Notes: a model not told the origin generated them from the sequence alone. A stretch of DNA of 64,000 nt from VRUE01 sp963824215 (GCA_963824215.1 CAWGOE010000004.1:1116001-1180000), one strand, 5' to 3'. Positions 24,109-33,432 are shown, counted from the stretch's first letter. Made by a program: numbers and translations.

Positions 24109-25323
24109 ATGATCAACCTAGAGATACCAAAGAAGTTCAAGCCCCTGGCCAGCCAGGCCAATCAGGTCGCAACCGAGGTCTTCCGACCGATCTCGCGTAA
24201 GTACGACGAGGCCGAGCACTCCTACCCGAAAGAGCTCGACATGCTCGCCTCGCTGATCGACGGAATGAACGAGGGCTCCGATATCGGCGGCGCTGGCGCC
24301 GCCGGCGTGCGCCGCGAGTCGGGCGACAACGGAGACGGCGGCAACCGCAACGGGTCCAACCTCTCCACCGTGCTCGGCATCATCGAGCTCTGCTGGGGGG
24401 ACGTCGGCCTGCTGCTCTCGATGCCGCGCCAGGGCCTTGGCAACTCGGCGATTGCCTCAGTTGCAACCGAGGAGCAGCTCGAGCGCTACGGCGGCAAGTG
24501 GGCGGCGATGGCGATCACCGAGCCTGAGGCCGGCTCGGACTCGGCGGCGATCCGCACCACCGCCAAGCTCGACGGCGAGGAGTACGTACTCAACGGCGAG
24601 AAGATCTTCGTCACCTCCGGTGACCGCGCTGACCTGATCGTGGTCTGGGCTTCGCTCGACCCCTCAAAGGGACGCGCTGCGATCAAGTCATTCATCGTCG
24701 AGCGCGATAACCCGGGTCTGAAGCTCGACCGGCTCGAGCACAAGCTCGGCATCCGCGCCTCGGACACCGCCAACTTCACCCTGCAGGACTGCCGGGTGCC
24801 GAAAGAGGCTCTGCTGGGCAGCTCCGAGGTCGAGGACAAGCAGGGCTTCGGCGGGGCGATGCAGACCTTCGACAACACGCGACCGCTGGTCGCGGCGATG
24901 GCCGTCGGAGTTGCCCGCGCATCGCTGGAGCGGGCGCGCGAGTGCCTGGCCGAAGCCGGAGTCGAGATCGACTACGCGTTGCCGACGCTCTCACAGCCGG
25001 CCGCCGTCTCGCACTACTTAGAGATGGAGGCCGACTACGAGGCCGCGCGGCTGCTGACCCTGCAGGCGGCCTGGATGGCCGACAACGGCAAGCCGAACTC
25101 GCTGCAGGCCTCGATGGCGAAGGCGAAGGCCGGCCGCACCTGCGTCGACGTTGCGCTTGGCTGCGTCGAGCTCTGCGGCGCCGTCGGCTACGGCGAGGAC
25201 GAGCTGCTGGAGAAGTGGGCGCGGGACGCCAAGATCCTCGACATCTTCGAGGGCACGCAGCAGATCCAGCTGCTGATCGTGGCCCGGCAGCTGCTCGGCA
25301 AGAGCTCGGCGGAACTGAGGTAG
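24109..25323 (+). CDS. acyl-CoA dehydrogenase (second of pair)
   Basis: A 404-residue acyl-CoA dehydrogenase with AITEPEAGSDSAAI, GEKIFVTSGDRADL, and catalytic Glu381 in DIFEGTQQIQ. Residues 50-75 hold an unusual Gly/Asn-rich insert (SDIGGAGAAGVRRESGDNG). AAAGG precedes the ATG. It ends the lipid operon, 27 bases after its paralogue, and supplies the alpha-beta dehydrogenation step for the hydratase, reductase and thiolase upstream. A hairpin at 25332-25368 follows and probably terminates transcription. Confidence 0.92.
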   Translation: MINLEIPKKFKPLASQANQVATEVFRPISRKYDEAEHSYPKELDMLASLIDGMNEGSDIGGAGAAGVRRESGDNGDGGNRNGSNLSTVLGIIELCWGDVGLLLSMPRQGLGNSAIASVATEEQLERYGGKWAAMAITEPEAGSDSAAIRTTAKLDGEEYVLNGEKIFVTSGDRADLIVVWASLDPSKGRAAIKSFIVERDNPGLKLDRLEHKLGIRASDTANFTLQDCRVPKEALLGSSEVEDKQGFGGAMQTFDNTRPLVAAMAVGVARASLERARECLAEAGVEIDYALPTLSQPAAVSHYLEMEADYEAARLLTLQAAWMADNGKPNSLQASMAKAKAGRTCVDVALGCVELCGAVGYGEDELLEKWARDAKILDIFEGTQQIQLLIVARQLLGKSSAELR

Positions 25324-25331
25324 AACGTCCG

Positions 25332-25368
25332 ACTGCATTCGGCGTCGGATAGCGATGTCGAATGCAGT
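25332..25368. repeat. hairpin repeat I (10-bp perfect, 15-bp with GU pairs)
   Basis: ACTGCATTCG (25332-25341) and CGAATGCAGT (25359-25368) pair, and the stem extends inward with GU pairs to a loop containing GGATAGC. The inner sequence GTCGGATAGCG closely matches GTCGAATAGCG in the loop of the hairpin at 3091-3137. It lies between convergent genes and may act as a bidirectional terminator. Confidence 0.65.
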
Positions 25369-25372
25369 TTCG

Positions 25373-26046
25373 TCAGGCAGCAGCTGGCTCGCCAACGAGC
25401 TCGAGCGCAGTCTGGCGCAGGCGCTCGGGCAAGACGATCCAGGCGCGCAGTTCCTCCAACGCGTCGCGGTCGCCCACCACCTCGATGCTCTCCTCCGCTC
25501 CCTCGCCGGCGACCAACGCCGCCAGCACCGGGGCGGGCTCGCCGCTCAGGACCAGATCGGGGTCCTCGGCCTCTCCACGGCCGGCGGCAATCCAGCCCTC
25601 CTCGACTCGCAGCCAGTACTTCTGCTCACCACTACGCAGGCCGATCGTCAGCCCCGCCTCCGCCGGCGGCTGGGCGATCGTCCGGATCGCATTCGGCAAT
25701 GAGGTCGGCGCCAGGTCTACGACGTCGTCCACCCGCTCGAAGTGCAGACCCCAGCGGCTCAGCTCCAGCATCGGCCGCTCCAGCGCCCAACCGACGTCGG
25801 TCAGCTCATAGGCAGCGCCAGTCGCCGGTGGGGGAGCTCGCGGCGGCTGACGATCCCATGGCTCTCGAGATCGCGCAGGCGCTTGGTGAGAACATCGGTT
25901 GGCGCGCCGCCGACGTTGCGAACCAGGTCGGAGAAGCGCAGCGGGCCAAGCGAGAGCTCGCGTACGATCAGCAGCGACCAGCGCTCGCCGATTCGGTCGA
26001 GCGCACAGGCAAGGCTGCACGACTGGTCGTATTCACGTCTCCCCAT
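25373..26046 (-). CDS. HxlR-family regulator with C-terminal SCP2-like domain, frameshifted
   Basis: The first 75 codons encode an HxlR winged helix (YDQSCSLACALDRIGERWSL, LRFSDLVRNVGGAPTDVLTK, LESHGIVSRREL). Homology then continues in another frame (TGAAYELTDVGWALERPMLE) through an SCP2-like ligand domain to 25373. The switch falls at a run of five G (plus strand, about 25830-25834); restoring one base there joins the frames. It is a homopolymer sequencing error or a real null allele. The gene is divergent from the MMPL transporter, whose promoter region holds a 22-bp palindrome, so it probably regulates that transporter. Confidence 0.82.
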
Positions 26047-26084
26047 GGCTTCGATGGTACCGATCGTAGCAACGTTAATTTGTT

Positions 26085-26106
26085 TTTCAAAGTGCTCACT
26101 TTGAAA
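26085..26106. promoter_or_regulatory. 22-bp palindromic operator candidate
   Basis: TTTCAAAGTG-CT-CACTTTGAAA is a perfect palindrome of two 10-bp arms in the 122-bp gap between the divergent HxlR-family gene and MMPL transporter gene. AT-rich, symmetric and correctly placed, it is the best candidate binding site for the HxlR-type regulator, controlling both genes. Confidence 0.65.
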
Positions 26107-26168
26107 TCTGGTACGGTCCGCCCGATGTCGACCTCACGTCTCGTCCCGGCGGCCCGTTTCTTCCCCCG

Positions 26169-28331
26169 ATGAACCGGATTGCCAACCTCACCTGGAAGCA
26201 CCCGAGGCTCGTCCTCGCCGCCGTCGCGGTCTTCGTCCTCTTCGCTGCCGTCGCCGGAAAAGACGTCGAAAACCAGCTGAAAGCTGCCGGCTTCGCCGAT
26301 TCTGCCTCCGAGAGCGAGCGAGCGACCGTGCTCCTGCGCGACTCGCTCGGCTACAACCCCAACCCGGCGATCGTCCTCGTCGTCCGCAATCCGAACGGCG
26401 GCAAGCTCGACACGACCGACTCCGCGGTCCGTGCCGAGGTCGCCCAGCTCAGTCGCGAGACGGCGCAGGTCGAGTACGTCGGGCGCGTCCTCAACCCGCT
26501 GCGTAACCCGCGCGAGGGCGCCCGCCTGATCGCCCGCGACGGCGAGTCGGTGGCGATCGCCGCCTACCTCTCGACCGCCGACATCGAGGACTCCGGCGGC
26601 TACGCCGCCGAAGGGGTCGCGCCGATCGCCGCCTCGAGCTCGCTCGACGTCGCGATGGGTGGCTTCGCCCCGGGCTTCAACGAGACCAACGACCAGACCC
26701 GGAAAGATCTGACCAAGGCCGAGCTGATCGCCTTCCCGATCCTCGCCCTGCTGCTGCTGTTCGTCTTCCGCGGCGTCGTAGCGGCGGCGATCCCGCTACT
26801 GCTCGGGGTTATCTCGATCATCGGCACGCTGCTCGTGCTGCGGGTCATGTCGGGCTTCACCGACACCTCCCTCTTCGCACTCAACATCGCCACCGGGTTA
26901 AGCCTCGGCCTGGCGGTTGACTACGCCCTGCTTCTGGTCTCGCGCTATCGCGAGGAGATAGGTGGCGGCGGCGCGTCGCGGGAGGCGCACCGCCGCACCG
27001 TCCAGACCGCCGGCCGCACCGCTGTCTTCTCCGGTCTCACCGTAGCGGCGGCAATGGCGGCGCTGATCGTGATGCCGCAGCGCTTCCTCTACTCGATGGC
27101 AGTCGCCGGCGCCTCGGTCGCCGTCCTCTCCTCGTTGATGGCGATCCTCGTGGTGCCCTCACTGCTGGCCATACTCGGCCCCCGCATCGATGCTCTCTCA
27201 ATCCGCCGCGGGCCGGCGGTGTCCGACACCTCCGACGGGTGGTACCGCCTCGCCCGCGGCGTCATGCGCCGTCCGATCGCCGTCGCCCTGGCCAGCTCTG
27301 CCCTGATGCTGGCGGCGTCGGCGCCGCTGCTGTGGACGACGCTGACCGGCCCCAGCGCCGAAGCCGTGCCGCCCGATCAGCCCTCGGCCAAGGCCTACAA
27401 CTACCTCGAAGCGCACTACCCGCGCGACGTCACCGAGGCGGTCACGGTTACCGTCGACGGCGGCGCCGAGCCGGCCCAGCTCTCCGCCTTCCAGCGGCAG
27501 ATCGAAGCAATCGACGGAGTCGACGGCGGCGCACCCTTCGTCCCCGCCTCCGAGCGGGTTGCCTTCGCCAACTTCGCGCTCACCGGTCCGGCGCTCGACC
27601 CCGACACCCAGGACGTCGTGCACGAGATCCGCGCCCTCGACCCGCCGGCGGCAACCGCCACTCTCGTCTCCGGCAACACGGCCGGATTCATCGACCAGAA
27701 GCAGAGCCTGATCGACCACGCGCCGCTGGTCGTCGGCATCGTCGTCCTCACCACGCTCTTCATCCTCTTCCTGCTGACCGGCTCGGTGCTGCTGCCGATC
27801 AAGACGCTGGTGATGAACTCGCTGACCCTCGGCGCGACGCTCGGCATCCTTGTCCTCGCCTTCCAGGAGGGATGGCTGCAGGGGTTGCTCGACTACACCG
27901 GGCCGAACGCGATCGAGGTGACCAGCCTCGTCTTCCTCTTCGCAGTGATCTTTGGCCTCGCCACCGACTACGCGGTCTTGGTGATGGCGCGGATCAAAGA
28001 ACGCTACGACCTCGGCGACAGCAACGAGGAGGCGGTGGCGACCGGCATCGGCCGCACCGGCCGCGTGATCACCGCCGCCGCACTGGCGATCGCCATCGTC
28101 TTCCTCGCCTTCAGCGTCAGCAGCGTCTTCTTCGTCAAGCAGATCGCGATCGGCATGGCGGTTGGGGTGATGCTCGACGCGACGGTCGTGCGCGCCCTGC
28201 TCGTGCCTTCGTTGATGCGGCTCTTCGGCGAGTGGAACTGGTGGGCGCCGAAGCCGTTGCGCCGCATCCAAGAGCGTTTCGGCTTCTCCGAGTCCGAGCC
28301 GCCCGCCGAGCCGACGCCCGAAACCACCTGA
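26169..28331 (+). CDS. MMPL/RND-family transporter
   Basis: A 720-residue inner-membrane transporter of the MmpL/RND superfamily. The first membrane helix (residues 13-30) is followed by an extracytoplasmic loop to about 175, then five helices including the LSLGLAVDYALLLVSRYREE motif. A second helix/loop/five-helix unit begins near 370, with VIFGLATDYAVLVMARIKERYD. The conserved Asp-Tyr pairs are the proton-relay positions. Such proteins export lipids or hydrophobic compounds using the proton gradient. Next to a lipid operon and an acyl-CoA synthetase, a lipid cargo is likely but unproven. Confidence 0.9.
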   Translation: MNRIANLTWKHPRLVLAAVAVFVLFAAVAGKDVENQLKAAGFADSASESERATVLLRDSLGYNPNPAIVLVVRNPNGGKLDTTDSAVRAEVAQLSRETAQVEYVGRVLNPLRNPREGARLIARDGESVAIAAYLSTADIEDSGGYAAEGVAPIAASSSLDVAMGGFAPGFNETNDQTRKDLTKAELIAFPILALLLLFVFRGVVAAAIPLLLGVISIIGTLLVLRVMSGFTDTSLFALNIATGLSLGLAVDYALLLVSRYREEIGGGGASREAHRRTVQTAGRTAVFSGLTVAAAMAALIVMPQRFLYSMAVAGASVAVLSSLMAILVVPSLLAILGPRIDALSIRRGPAVSDTSDGWYRLARGVMRRPIAVALASSALMLAASAPLLWTTLTGPSAEAVPPDQPSAKAYNYLEAHYPRDVTEAVTVTVDGGAEPAQLSAFQRQIEAIDGVDGGAPFVPASERVAFANFALTGPALDPDTQDVVHEIRALDPPAATATLVSGNTAGFIDQKQSLIDHAPLVVGIVVLTTLFILFLLTGSVLLPIKTLVMNSLTLGATLGILVLAFQEGWLQGLLDYTGPNAIEVTSLVFLFAVIFGLATDYAVLVMARIKERYDLGDSNEEAVATGIGRTGRVITAAALAIAIVFLAFSVSSVFFVKQIAIGMAVGVMLDATVVRALLVPSLMRLFGEWNWWAPKPLRRIQERFGFSESEPPAEPTPETT

Positions 28332-28357
28332 CATCCAGGTGCGGCAGACTGCCGCGC

Positions 28358-29791
28358 GTGAACTTTGTCGAGGACGTGATGGAGCGCTTCCCCGCCTCGC
28401 GCCTGGGAATCGTCGCTGTCGATGCCGAGGGGCATCGGCGCGACTGGTACTTCGGCGAACTGATCGCTCGCTCCGCCGGGCTCTCGGGCGCTTTCGCGGC
28501 ACGCGGGGTGAGGCGTGGCGACGTGGTGATGACCTTGGCCGGCAACCGAATCGAGTGGGCTCTGACCCTGCTGGCCTGCTGGCGGATGGGCGCCGTCGCC
28601 CTACCCTGCAGCCCGCAGCTGCGCCGTCACGACCTCGAGCTGCGGGCAAGCGCCGCCGCACCCGCGCTCTGCGTAATCGCCGAGGACTTGCTGGACGAGC
28701 TGCCCGACGAGGTACCGGCGATGACGCTGGCCGAGGTCGCCGAGACGCTCGATGAGGATCGGCCCCAGGAGACCCCGGCCGCGATCGCGGAGATGGGTCC
28801 CGAGGACCCGGCGCTGATCGTCTTCACCTCGGGCACGACCGGCGAGCCCCGCGGCGTCGTCCATCCCTACCGTTACCTGACCGGGCAGCGCGCCCAGGCA
28901 GAGCACTGGCTCGGCTCGCGACCCGGCGAGCTGGTCTGGTGCACGACCGCTCCCGGCTGGTCTAAGTCGGCGCGCAACGTCTTCCTTGCCCCCTGGCTGA
29001 CCGGCGCCGCCGCGGTGATCCACGAGGGCCGCTTCGACCCGGCCGAGCGCCTCGAGATGATCGAGGCGCTCGGAGTGGACGTCCTCTGCCAGGCGCCGAC
29101 CGAGTACCGGATGCTCGCCAAGCGGGGCGCCTTGCGACGCCTGCCGAGCCTGCGTCGCATGGTCTCTGCCGGCGAGGCCCTGGAGGCGGAGACGATCGCC
29201 GCCTTTCGCGAGACAACCGGCCTCGAGCCAGCCGACGGCTACGGCCAGACCGAGACCGGGCACATCTCCGGCAACCTCGAAGGAGAACCGGTGCGACCCG
29301 GCTCAATGGGCAAGCCACTCCCCGGGATCGTCGTCCGCGTCGTCGAGGGCGAGCTCCAACTCAAGGCGTCCTCCTCCACCACCTTCTTCTCGCGCTATCT
29401 CGACGGCGAGCGCTTCGAAGGCGAGTGGTGGCCAACCGGCGACCTCGTCCGCCAGGACGAGGACGGCCACCTCTGGTTCGAAGGCCGCAACGACGACGTA
29501 ATCGTCTCCTCCGGCTACCGGATCGGCCCGGTCGAGGTCGAGTCGACGCTGCTCTCCCACCCCGGCGTTGCCGAGGCAGCGGCCGTCGCGCACCCCGATC
29601 CCGAGCGCGGCGCGGTCGTCCGCGCGATCGTCGTGCCTCGCAATCGCGAGCCGAGCGAGGAGCTGGCCCTGGAGCTACAGGAGCACTGCAAGCGCGAGAC
29701 GGCCCCATACAAGGCCCCGCGCCTGATCGAGTTCGCGACCGAGCTACCGAAGACGACCAGCGGGAAGATCAAGCGCGCCGAGCTGCGCTAG
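28358..29791 (+). CDS. AMP-dependent acyl-CoA synthetase
   Basis: A 477-residue ANL-family adenylating enzyme. Motif A10-type P-loop is IVFTSGTTGEPRGVVH; ADGYGQTETG, WWPTGDLVRQDEDGHLWFEGRNDD and the C-terminal catalytic lysine in LPKTTSGKIKRAEL are all present. It would activate a carboxylic acid to an acyl-adenylate and then acyl-CoA. It is closest in feel to medium-chain acyl-CoA synthetases. The GTG start at 28358 follows the transporter stop by 26 bases. Its TAG stop lies inside the left arm of a long inverted repeat. Confidence 0.9.
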   Translation: MNFVEDVMERFPASRLGIVAVDAEGHRRDWYFGELIARSAGLSGAFAARGVRRGDVVMTLAGNRIEWALTLLACWRMGAVALPCSPQLRRHDLELRASAAAPALCVIAEDLLDELPDEVPAMTLAEVAETLDEDRPQETPAAIAEMGPEDPALIVFTSGTTGEPRGVVHPYRYLTGQRAQAEHWLGSRPGELVWCTTAPGWSKSARNVFLAPWLTGAAAVIHEGRFDPAERLEMIEALGVDVLCQAPTEYRMLAKRGALRRLPSLRRMVSAGEALEAETIAAFRETTGLEPADGYGQTETGHISGNLEGEPVRPGSMGKPLPGIVVRVVEGELQLKASSSTTFFSRYLDGERFEGEWWPTGDLVRQDEDGHLWFEGRNDDVIVSSGYRIGPVEVESTLLSHPGVAEAAAVAHPDPERGAVVRAIVVPRNREPSEELALELQEHCKRETAPYKAPRLIEFATELPKTTSGKIKRAELR

Positions 29792-29911
29792 GCGGCCGGA
29801 AACCAAGCAGGTCGGGGGACGCAGGGAGGATCGGTGAGGGAGCGCACTGCAGTGCGTGACCGAGCCGACCGGACCGAGGACCCCGAGATGCGCCGGTTTC
29901 CGGCCGCCTAG
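29788..29911. repeat. 124-bp inverted repeat C between convergent genes
   Basis: Exact 17-bp arms at 29788-29804 and 29895-29911. The interior contains the 14-bp palindrome CGCACTGCAGTGCG and further complementary pieces (TCGGT/ACCGA). Each arm includes the stop codon of the gene on its side: TAG of the acyl-CoA synthetase and TAG of the GGDEF/EAL gene. It probably acts as a two-way terminator. Sequence from its inner flanks recurs at 52777-52806. Confidence 0.85.
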
Positions 29912-31350
29912 GCCGTCTCGGCGAAGGCCTCGTCTAGACCCATCGGCCGCCCGAGGTGGTAGCCCTGGGCCATGTCGACGCCGTATTCGCGCAGCATCTC
30001 GGCCGTCTGATCGTCCTGGACGTACTCGGCGATCGTCGTCTTGCCGAGGCCGCGGGCGATCTGGACAATCGCCTGGACGGTGAGCTGGTCGGCGTCTGAG
30101 CGCGGCATGTCGCGGACGAAGGAGCCGTCGATCTTGATCAGGTCGAAGGGGATCCGCTTCAGGTAGTGGAATGGGCCGAAGCCGGCGCCGTAGTCGTCGA
30201 TCGCGACCTGGCAGCCGAACTCGGTCAGCCGGTCGGCGAAACCCGTCGCCCGCTCGTAGTCGTAGACGTTTGCCGTCTCGGTGATCTCGAAGGTGCAGCG
30301 GGACGGATCGGCGCCGCCTTCGTCGAGGCGCCGTTCGATGAACTCGAGCACGGAGACGTCGGTCAGCGAGGCGCCGGAGATGTTGACGTGCAGGGAGAGT
30401 GGTGAGCCCTGCTGCTCGCGCTGGACGAGCAGCTCGAGCGCACGCCCGACCACCCAGCGGTCGAGCTCCTGGATCATCCCGGAACGCTCAGCCGCCTCGA
30501 TGAAAGAGGCGGCTGGCAAGAGCTTCCCCTCTTCGCTTGTCATCCGCAACAGCAGCTCGTAACGCTCGATGCCGCCGGAAGCGAGATTGCGGATCGGCTG
30601 GGTATGCAGGCTGAGGCGGTCGTCGGTGAGCGCGTCGCGGATCCTCGCCGCCGTCGTCTGCCGCCGTTCGGGCTCGCGCTGGGGCTCGTCGGGGTCGCGG
30701 AAGAGGGCGATCTTGTTGCGTCCCCCCTCCTTGGCCTGGTACATCGCCTGATCGGCGGCTACCAGGACCGACTCGGCGCCGATCCCCTTCTCGCCGCCAA
30801 ACATCGTGACGCCAACGCTGATCGTCGCCGGATCGGCGTCCGGGGTCGGCTGGATGGTCTCGGCAATCTGGGAACGCAGGTCTTCGCCGAGGTGCAGGGC
30901 ACCCTCGACGTCGGTCTGCGGCATCAAGATCGCGAACTCATCACCGGAGAGGCGGGCGACGATGTCGGTGGCGCGCACCCGTTCGCGCATCACGCCCGCG
31001 ACCCGGCGGATCAGGTGGTCGCCGGCATGATGGCCGTAGGTGTCGTTGATCCCCTTGAGGCTGTCGATGTCGATGATCATCACCGCGCCGCGGCCGCCGT
31101 AGCGGGCGCTGAAGGAGACATACTGGTCGAGTTCAGCGCGGAAGCGACGGCGGTCGAGCAGCCCGGTAAGCGAATCGTGGTCAGCCAGGTAGCGGAGCTC
31201 GGCCTCGGTGCGCTCAGCTCGCTCCAGCGCCGCCAGCACGACCTCGCGATCCTCGTCCTCAAGCTTTTTCAGCACGGCTTCAATCGCCGGCTGACTCTGC
31301 GCGGGTATTCGTTCGCTTGCCACTTGAGGAATGTAGGTATATGCGGACAT
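29908..31350 (-). CDS. cyclic-di-GMP protein, GGDEF and EAL domains
   Basis: A 480-residue cytoplasmic protein. After a helical lead of about 60 residues comes a GGDEF domain (SLTGLLDRRRFRAELDQY, IDIDSLKGINDTYGHHAGD, with RLSGDEFAIL as the active-site loop, Ser replacing the first Gly). An EAL domain follows (YELLLRM, DDYGAGFGPFHYL, IKIDGSFVRDM, AEYV, QGYHLGRPM). The Glu of EAL and the metal-binding Asp pair are kept, so phosphodiesterase activity is possible; SGDEF is often active as a cyclase. No membrane or obvious sensor domain is present. Confidence 0.92.
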   Translation of the reverse strand: MSAYTYIPQVASERIPAQSQPAIEAVLKKLEDEDREVVLAALERAERTEAELRYLADHDSLTGLLDRRRFRAELDQYVSFSARYGGRGAVMIIDIDSLKGINDTYGHHAGDHLIRRVAGVMRERVRATDIVARLSGDEFAILMPQTDVEGALHLGEDLRSQIAETIQPTPDADPATISVGVTMFGGEKGIGAESVLVAADQAMYQAKEGGRNKIALFRDPDEPQREPERRQTTAARIRDALTDDRLSLHTQPIRNLASGGIERYELLLRMTSEEGKLLPAASFIEAAERSGMIQELDRWVVGRALELLVQREQQGSPLSLHVNISGASLTDVSVLEFIERRLDEGGADPSRCTFEITETANVYDYERATGFADRLTEFGCQVAIDDYGAGFGPFHYLKRIPFDLIKIDGSFVRDMPRSDADQLTVQAIVQIARGLGKTTIAEYVQDDQTAEMLREYGVDMAQGYHLGRPMGLDEAFAETA

Positions 31351-31370
31351 AAATTGGTGTCAGAAGGGCT

Positions 31371-31405
31371 GGAATAGCCGATCGCAACCCACTTTCGGCT
31401 ATCCC
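31371..31405. repeat. hairpin D in divergent intergenic region
   Basis: GGAATAGCCGA (31371-31381) pairs with TCGGCTATCC (31395-31404) with one bulged A and a 13-base loop. It lies between the divergent GGDEF/EAL and YyaL-type genes, upstream of the -10 for the latter, so it could be regulatory. Confidence 0.45.
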
Positions 31406-31419
31406 AGACCCCCTAAAAG

Positions 31420-31446
31420 TTGGCCTCGATGGTGCGCGGGTAATGT
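31420..31446 (+). promoter_or_regulatory. candidate leaderless promoter
   Basis: TTGGCC (31420-31425) and TAATGT (31441-31446) are spaced 15 bases apart, and the ATG of the YyaL-type gene begins six bases after the -10. Transcription would start at or next to the ATG; no ribosome-binding site is visible, which fits a leaderless mRNA. Confidence 0.4.
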
Positions 31447-31452
31447 GGGTGC

Positions 31453-33420
31453 ATGGCCAACCGCTTGGCGCAGGAGACCAGTCCGTACCTGCTCCAGCAT
31501 CGCGACAACCCGGTCGACTGGTACCCCTGGGGCGAGGAGGCGCTGACGCGTGCGCGCGAGCTCGACCGGCCGATCCTGCTCTCGGTCGGCTACTCGGCCT
31601 GCCACTGGTGCCACGTGATGGAGCGCGAGTCCTTCGAGGATGCCAAGACCGCCGCCTATATGAACGAGCACTTCGTCAGCATCAAGGTCGACCGCGAGGA
31701 GCGCCCCGACGTCGACGCCCTCTATATGGAGGCGGTGCAGGCGATCAGCGGCCATGGTGGCTGGCCGATGACGGTCTTTTGCGACCCCGATGGCGTCCCC
31801 TTCTACGGCGGCACTTACTTCCCACCCGACGAGGGACGGGGAATGCCGAGCTTTCAGATGGTGATGGAAGCCGTCGTCGACGCATTCGAGAACCGCCGCG
31901 AGGAGCTGCGCGAGCGGGCCCCGGAGACGCGAACGCGGCTAGGGGCTATCGGCGCGATCGAGCCGGCCGAGGAGGCGCCCGGGGCCGGCACGCTCGACGC
32001 CGCGATCGCAACCCTCGAGCAAGCGGTGGACATGGAGCGTGGCGGCTTTGGCGGGGCGCCGAAGTTCCCGCCCTCCTCGGCACTGGAGCTGCTGCTCGCA
32101 CGCGGGATCGACGCGCCGGTAGAGCGCACCCTCGACGCGATGATGTCGGGTGGCATCTACGACCAGATCGGTGGCGGCTTCGCTCGCTACTCGGTCGACG
32201 CGAACTGGCTCGTCCCCCACTTCGAGAAGATGCTCTACGACAACGCGCAGCTGGCGCGGGTCTACCTGCATGGCTGGCAGGCCTTCGGCCACGATCGCTA
32301 TCAGCGCATCTGCGAGGAGACGCTCGACTGGGCCCTGCGCGAGATGCGCGGACCGGAGGGCGGCTTCTACTCGGCGCTCGACGCCGACTCCGAGGGTGAG
32401 GAGGGGCGCTTCTATGTCTGGACGCCCGAGGAGCTGCACGCGGTGCTGGGCGAGAGGGCCGCGGAGATTAAGGCCTACTACGGGGTCAGCGAGGCGGGCA
32501 ATTTTGAGGGCCGCAACGTCCTCCACCTGGCGGGCGGGGCCGGAGCGCCCGAGCCTGACGGACTAGCCGAGGCTCGCAAGGCACTGTACGAGGCGCGCTC
32601 GCAGCGGGTGCGCCCCGGCCTCGACGATAAGCGCCTGGCCTCCTGGAACGCCCTGATGCTGGCCGCCCTCGGCGAGGCCGGGGCCGTACTTGACCGCGAC
32701 GACTATCTCGACGCGGCACGGGCCTGCGCGGAGTTCGTCATCCACGATCTGCGCGATCAGGACGGCCACTTGCTGCGCACCTATAAGGACGGGGAGGGTC
32801 GGCTCAACGCTTACTTGGAGGACCACGCCTTCCTGCTCGACGCGCTGCTGACGCTCTGCGAGGCGACCTTCGAGGCGCGTTGGTTCGAGGCGGCGCGGGA
32901 GCTCGCGGACACGATGATCGCCCGCTTCGGCGACCCGAAGCGCGGCGGCTTCTTCTCAACCTCCGATGACCACGAGCAGTTGATCGCCCGCCGCAAGGAG
33001 ATCGGCGACCACCCGATCCCCTCAGGCAACTCGGCCGCCGCCCTGGCCCTGCTGCGACTCGAGGCGCTGAGCGGCGAGCGCTCCTACGGCAACTGGGCGG
33101 GGGGCGTGCTGCGCCTCTTCGCCAAGGCGGCGCCGCGCCAACCCGACGCCTTCGCCCACCTGCTGCGCGCCCTCGACTTCCAGCTCGCCCCAACCAGGGA
33201 GGTGGCCCTGGTCGGCGACGACCTCGCGGAGCTGGCCGCGGTCGTCCGCTCCGGCTACCGGCCCCACCTCGTCCTCGCCGGTGGTCCCGAGGGAGGCGAG
33301 GTGCCACCCCTGCTCGCCGGCCGCGCCCAGGTCGATGGCCGGGCGGCGGCCTACGTCTGCGAGAACTTCGCCTGCCAGGCGCCGGTGACCACTGCGCAAC
33401 ACCTGACCGACCTACTTTGA
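31453..33420 (+). CDS. thioredoxin-domain protein, YyaL/SSP411 (DUF255) family
   Basis: A 655-residue protein. The N-terminal thioredoxin-like domain begins with SPYLLQHRDNPVDWYPWGEE and carries the CHWCH motif (Cys50, Cys53), followed by DREERPDVDALY and GGWPMTVF. The rest is an alpha/alpha-barrel resembling N-acylglucosamine epimerases and six-hairpin glycosidases (GGIYDQIGGGFARYSVD, PHFEKMLYDNAQL, FYVWTPEEL). The family is widespread but its biochemical role is not settled. Length and domain order are complete. Confidence 0.9.
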   Translation: MANRLAQETSPYLLQHRDNPVDWYPWGEEALTRARELDRPILLSVGYSACHWCHVMERESFEDAKTAAYMNEHFVSIKVDREERPDVDALYMEAVQAISGHGGWPMTVFCDPDGVPFYGGTYFPPDEGRGMPSFQMVMEAVVDAFENRREELRERAPETRTRLGAIGAIEPAEEAPGAGTLDAAIATLEQAVDMERGGFGGAPKFPPSSALELLLARGIDAPVERTLDAMMSGGIYDQIGGGFARYSVDANWLVPHFEKMLYDNAQLARVYLHGWQAFGHDRYQRICEETLDWALREMRGPEGGFYSALDADSEGEEGRFYVWTPEELHAVLGERAAEIKAYYGVSEAGNFEGRNVLHLAGGAGAPEPDGLAEARKALYEARSQRVRPGLDDKRLASWNALMLAALGEAGAVLDRDDYLDAARACAEFVIHDLRDQDGHLLRTYKDGEGRLNAYLEDHAFLLDALLTLCEATFEARWFEAARELADTMIARFGDPKRGGFFSTSDDHEQLIARRKEIGDHPIPSGNSAAALALLRLEALSGERSYGNWAGGVLRLFAKAAPRQPDAFAHLLRALDFQLAPTREVALVGDDLAELAAVVRSGYRPHLVLAGGPEGGEVPPLLAGRAQVDGRAAAYVCENFACQAPVTTAQHLTDLL

Positions 33421-33432
33421 GAGGATTGCCGC

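Noticed and set aside
27198..28661. 487-codon minus-strand frame over the MMPL transporter
   Set aside because: Low-complexity Arg/Asp/Gly product antisense to a well-supported transporter.
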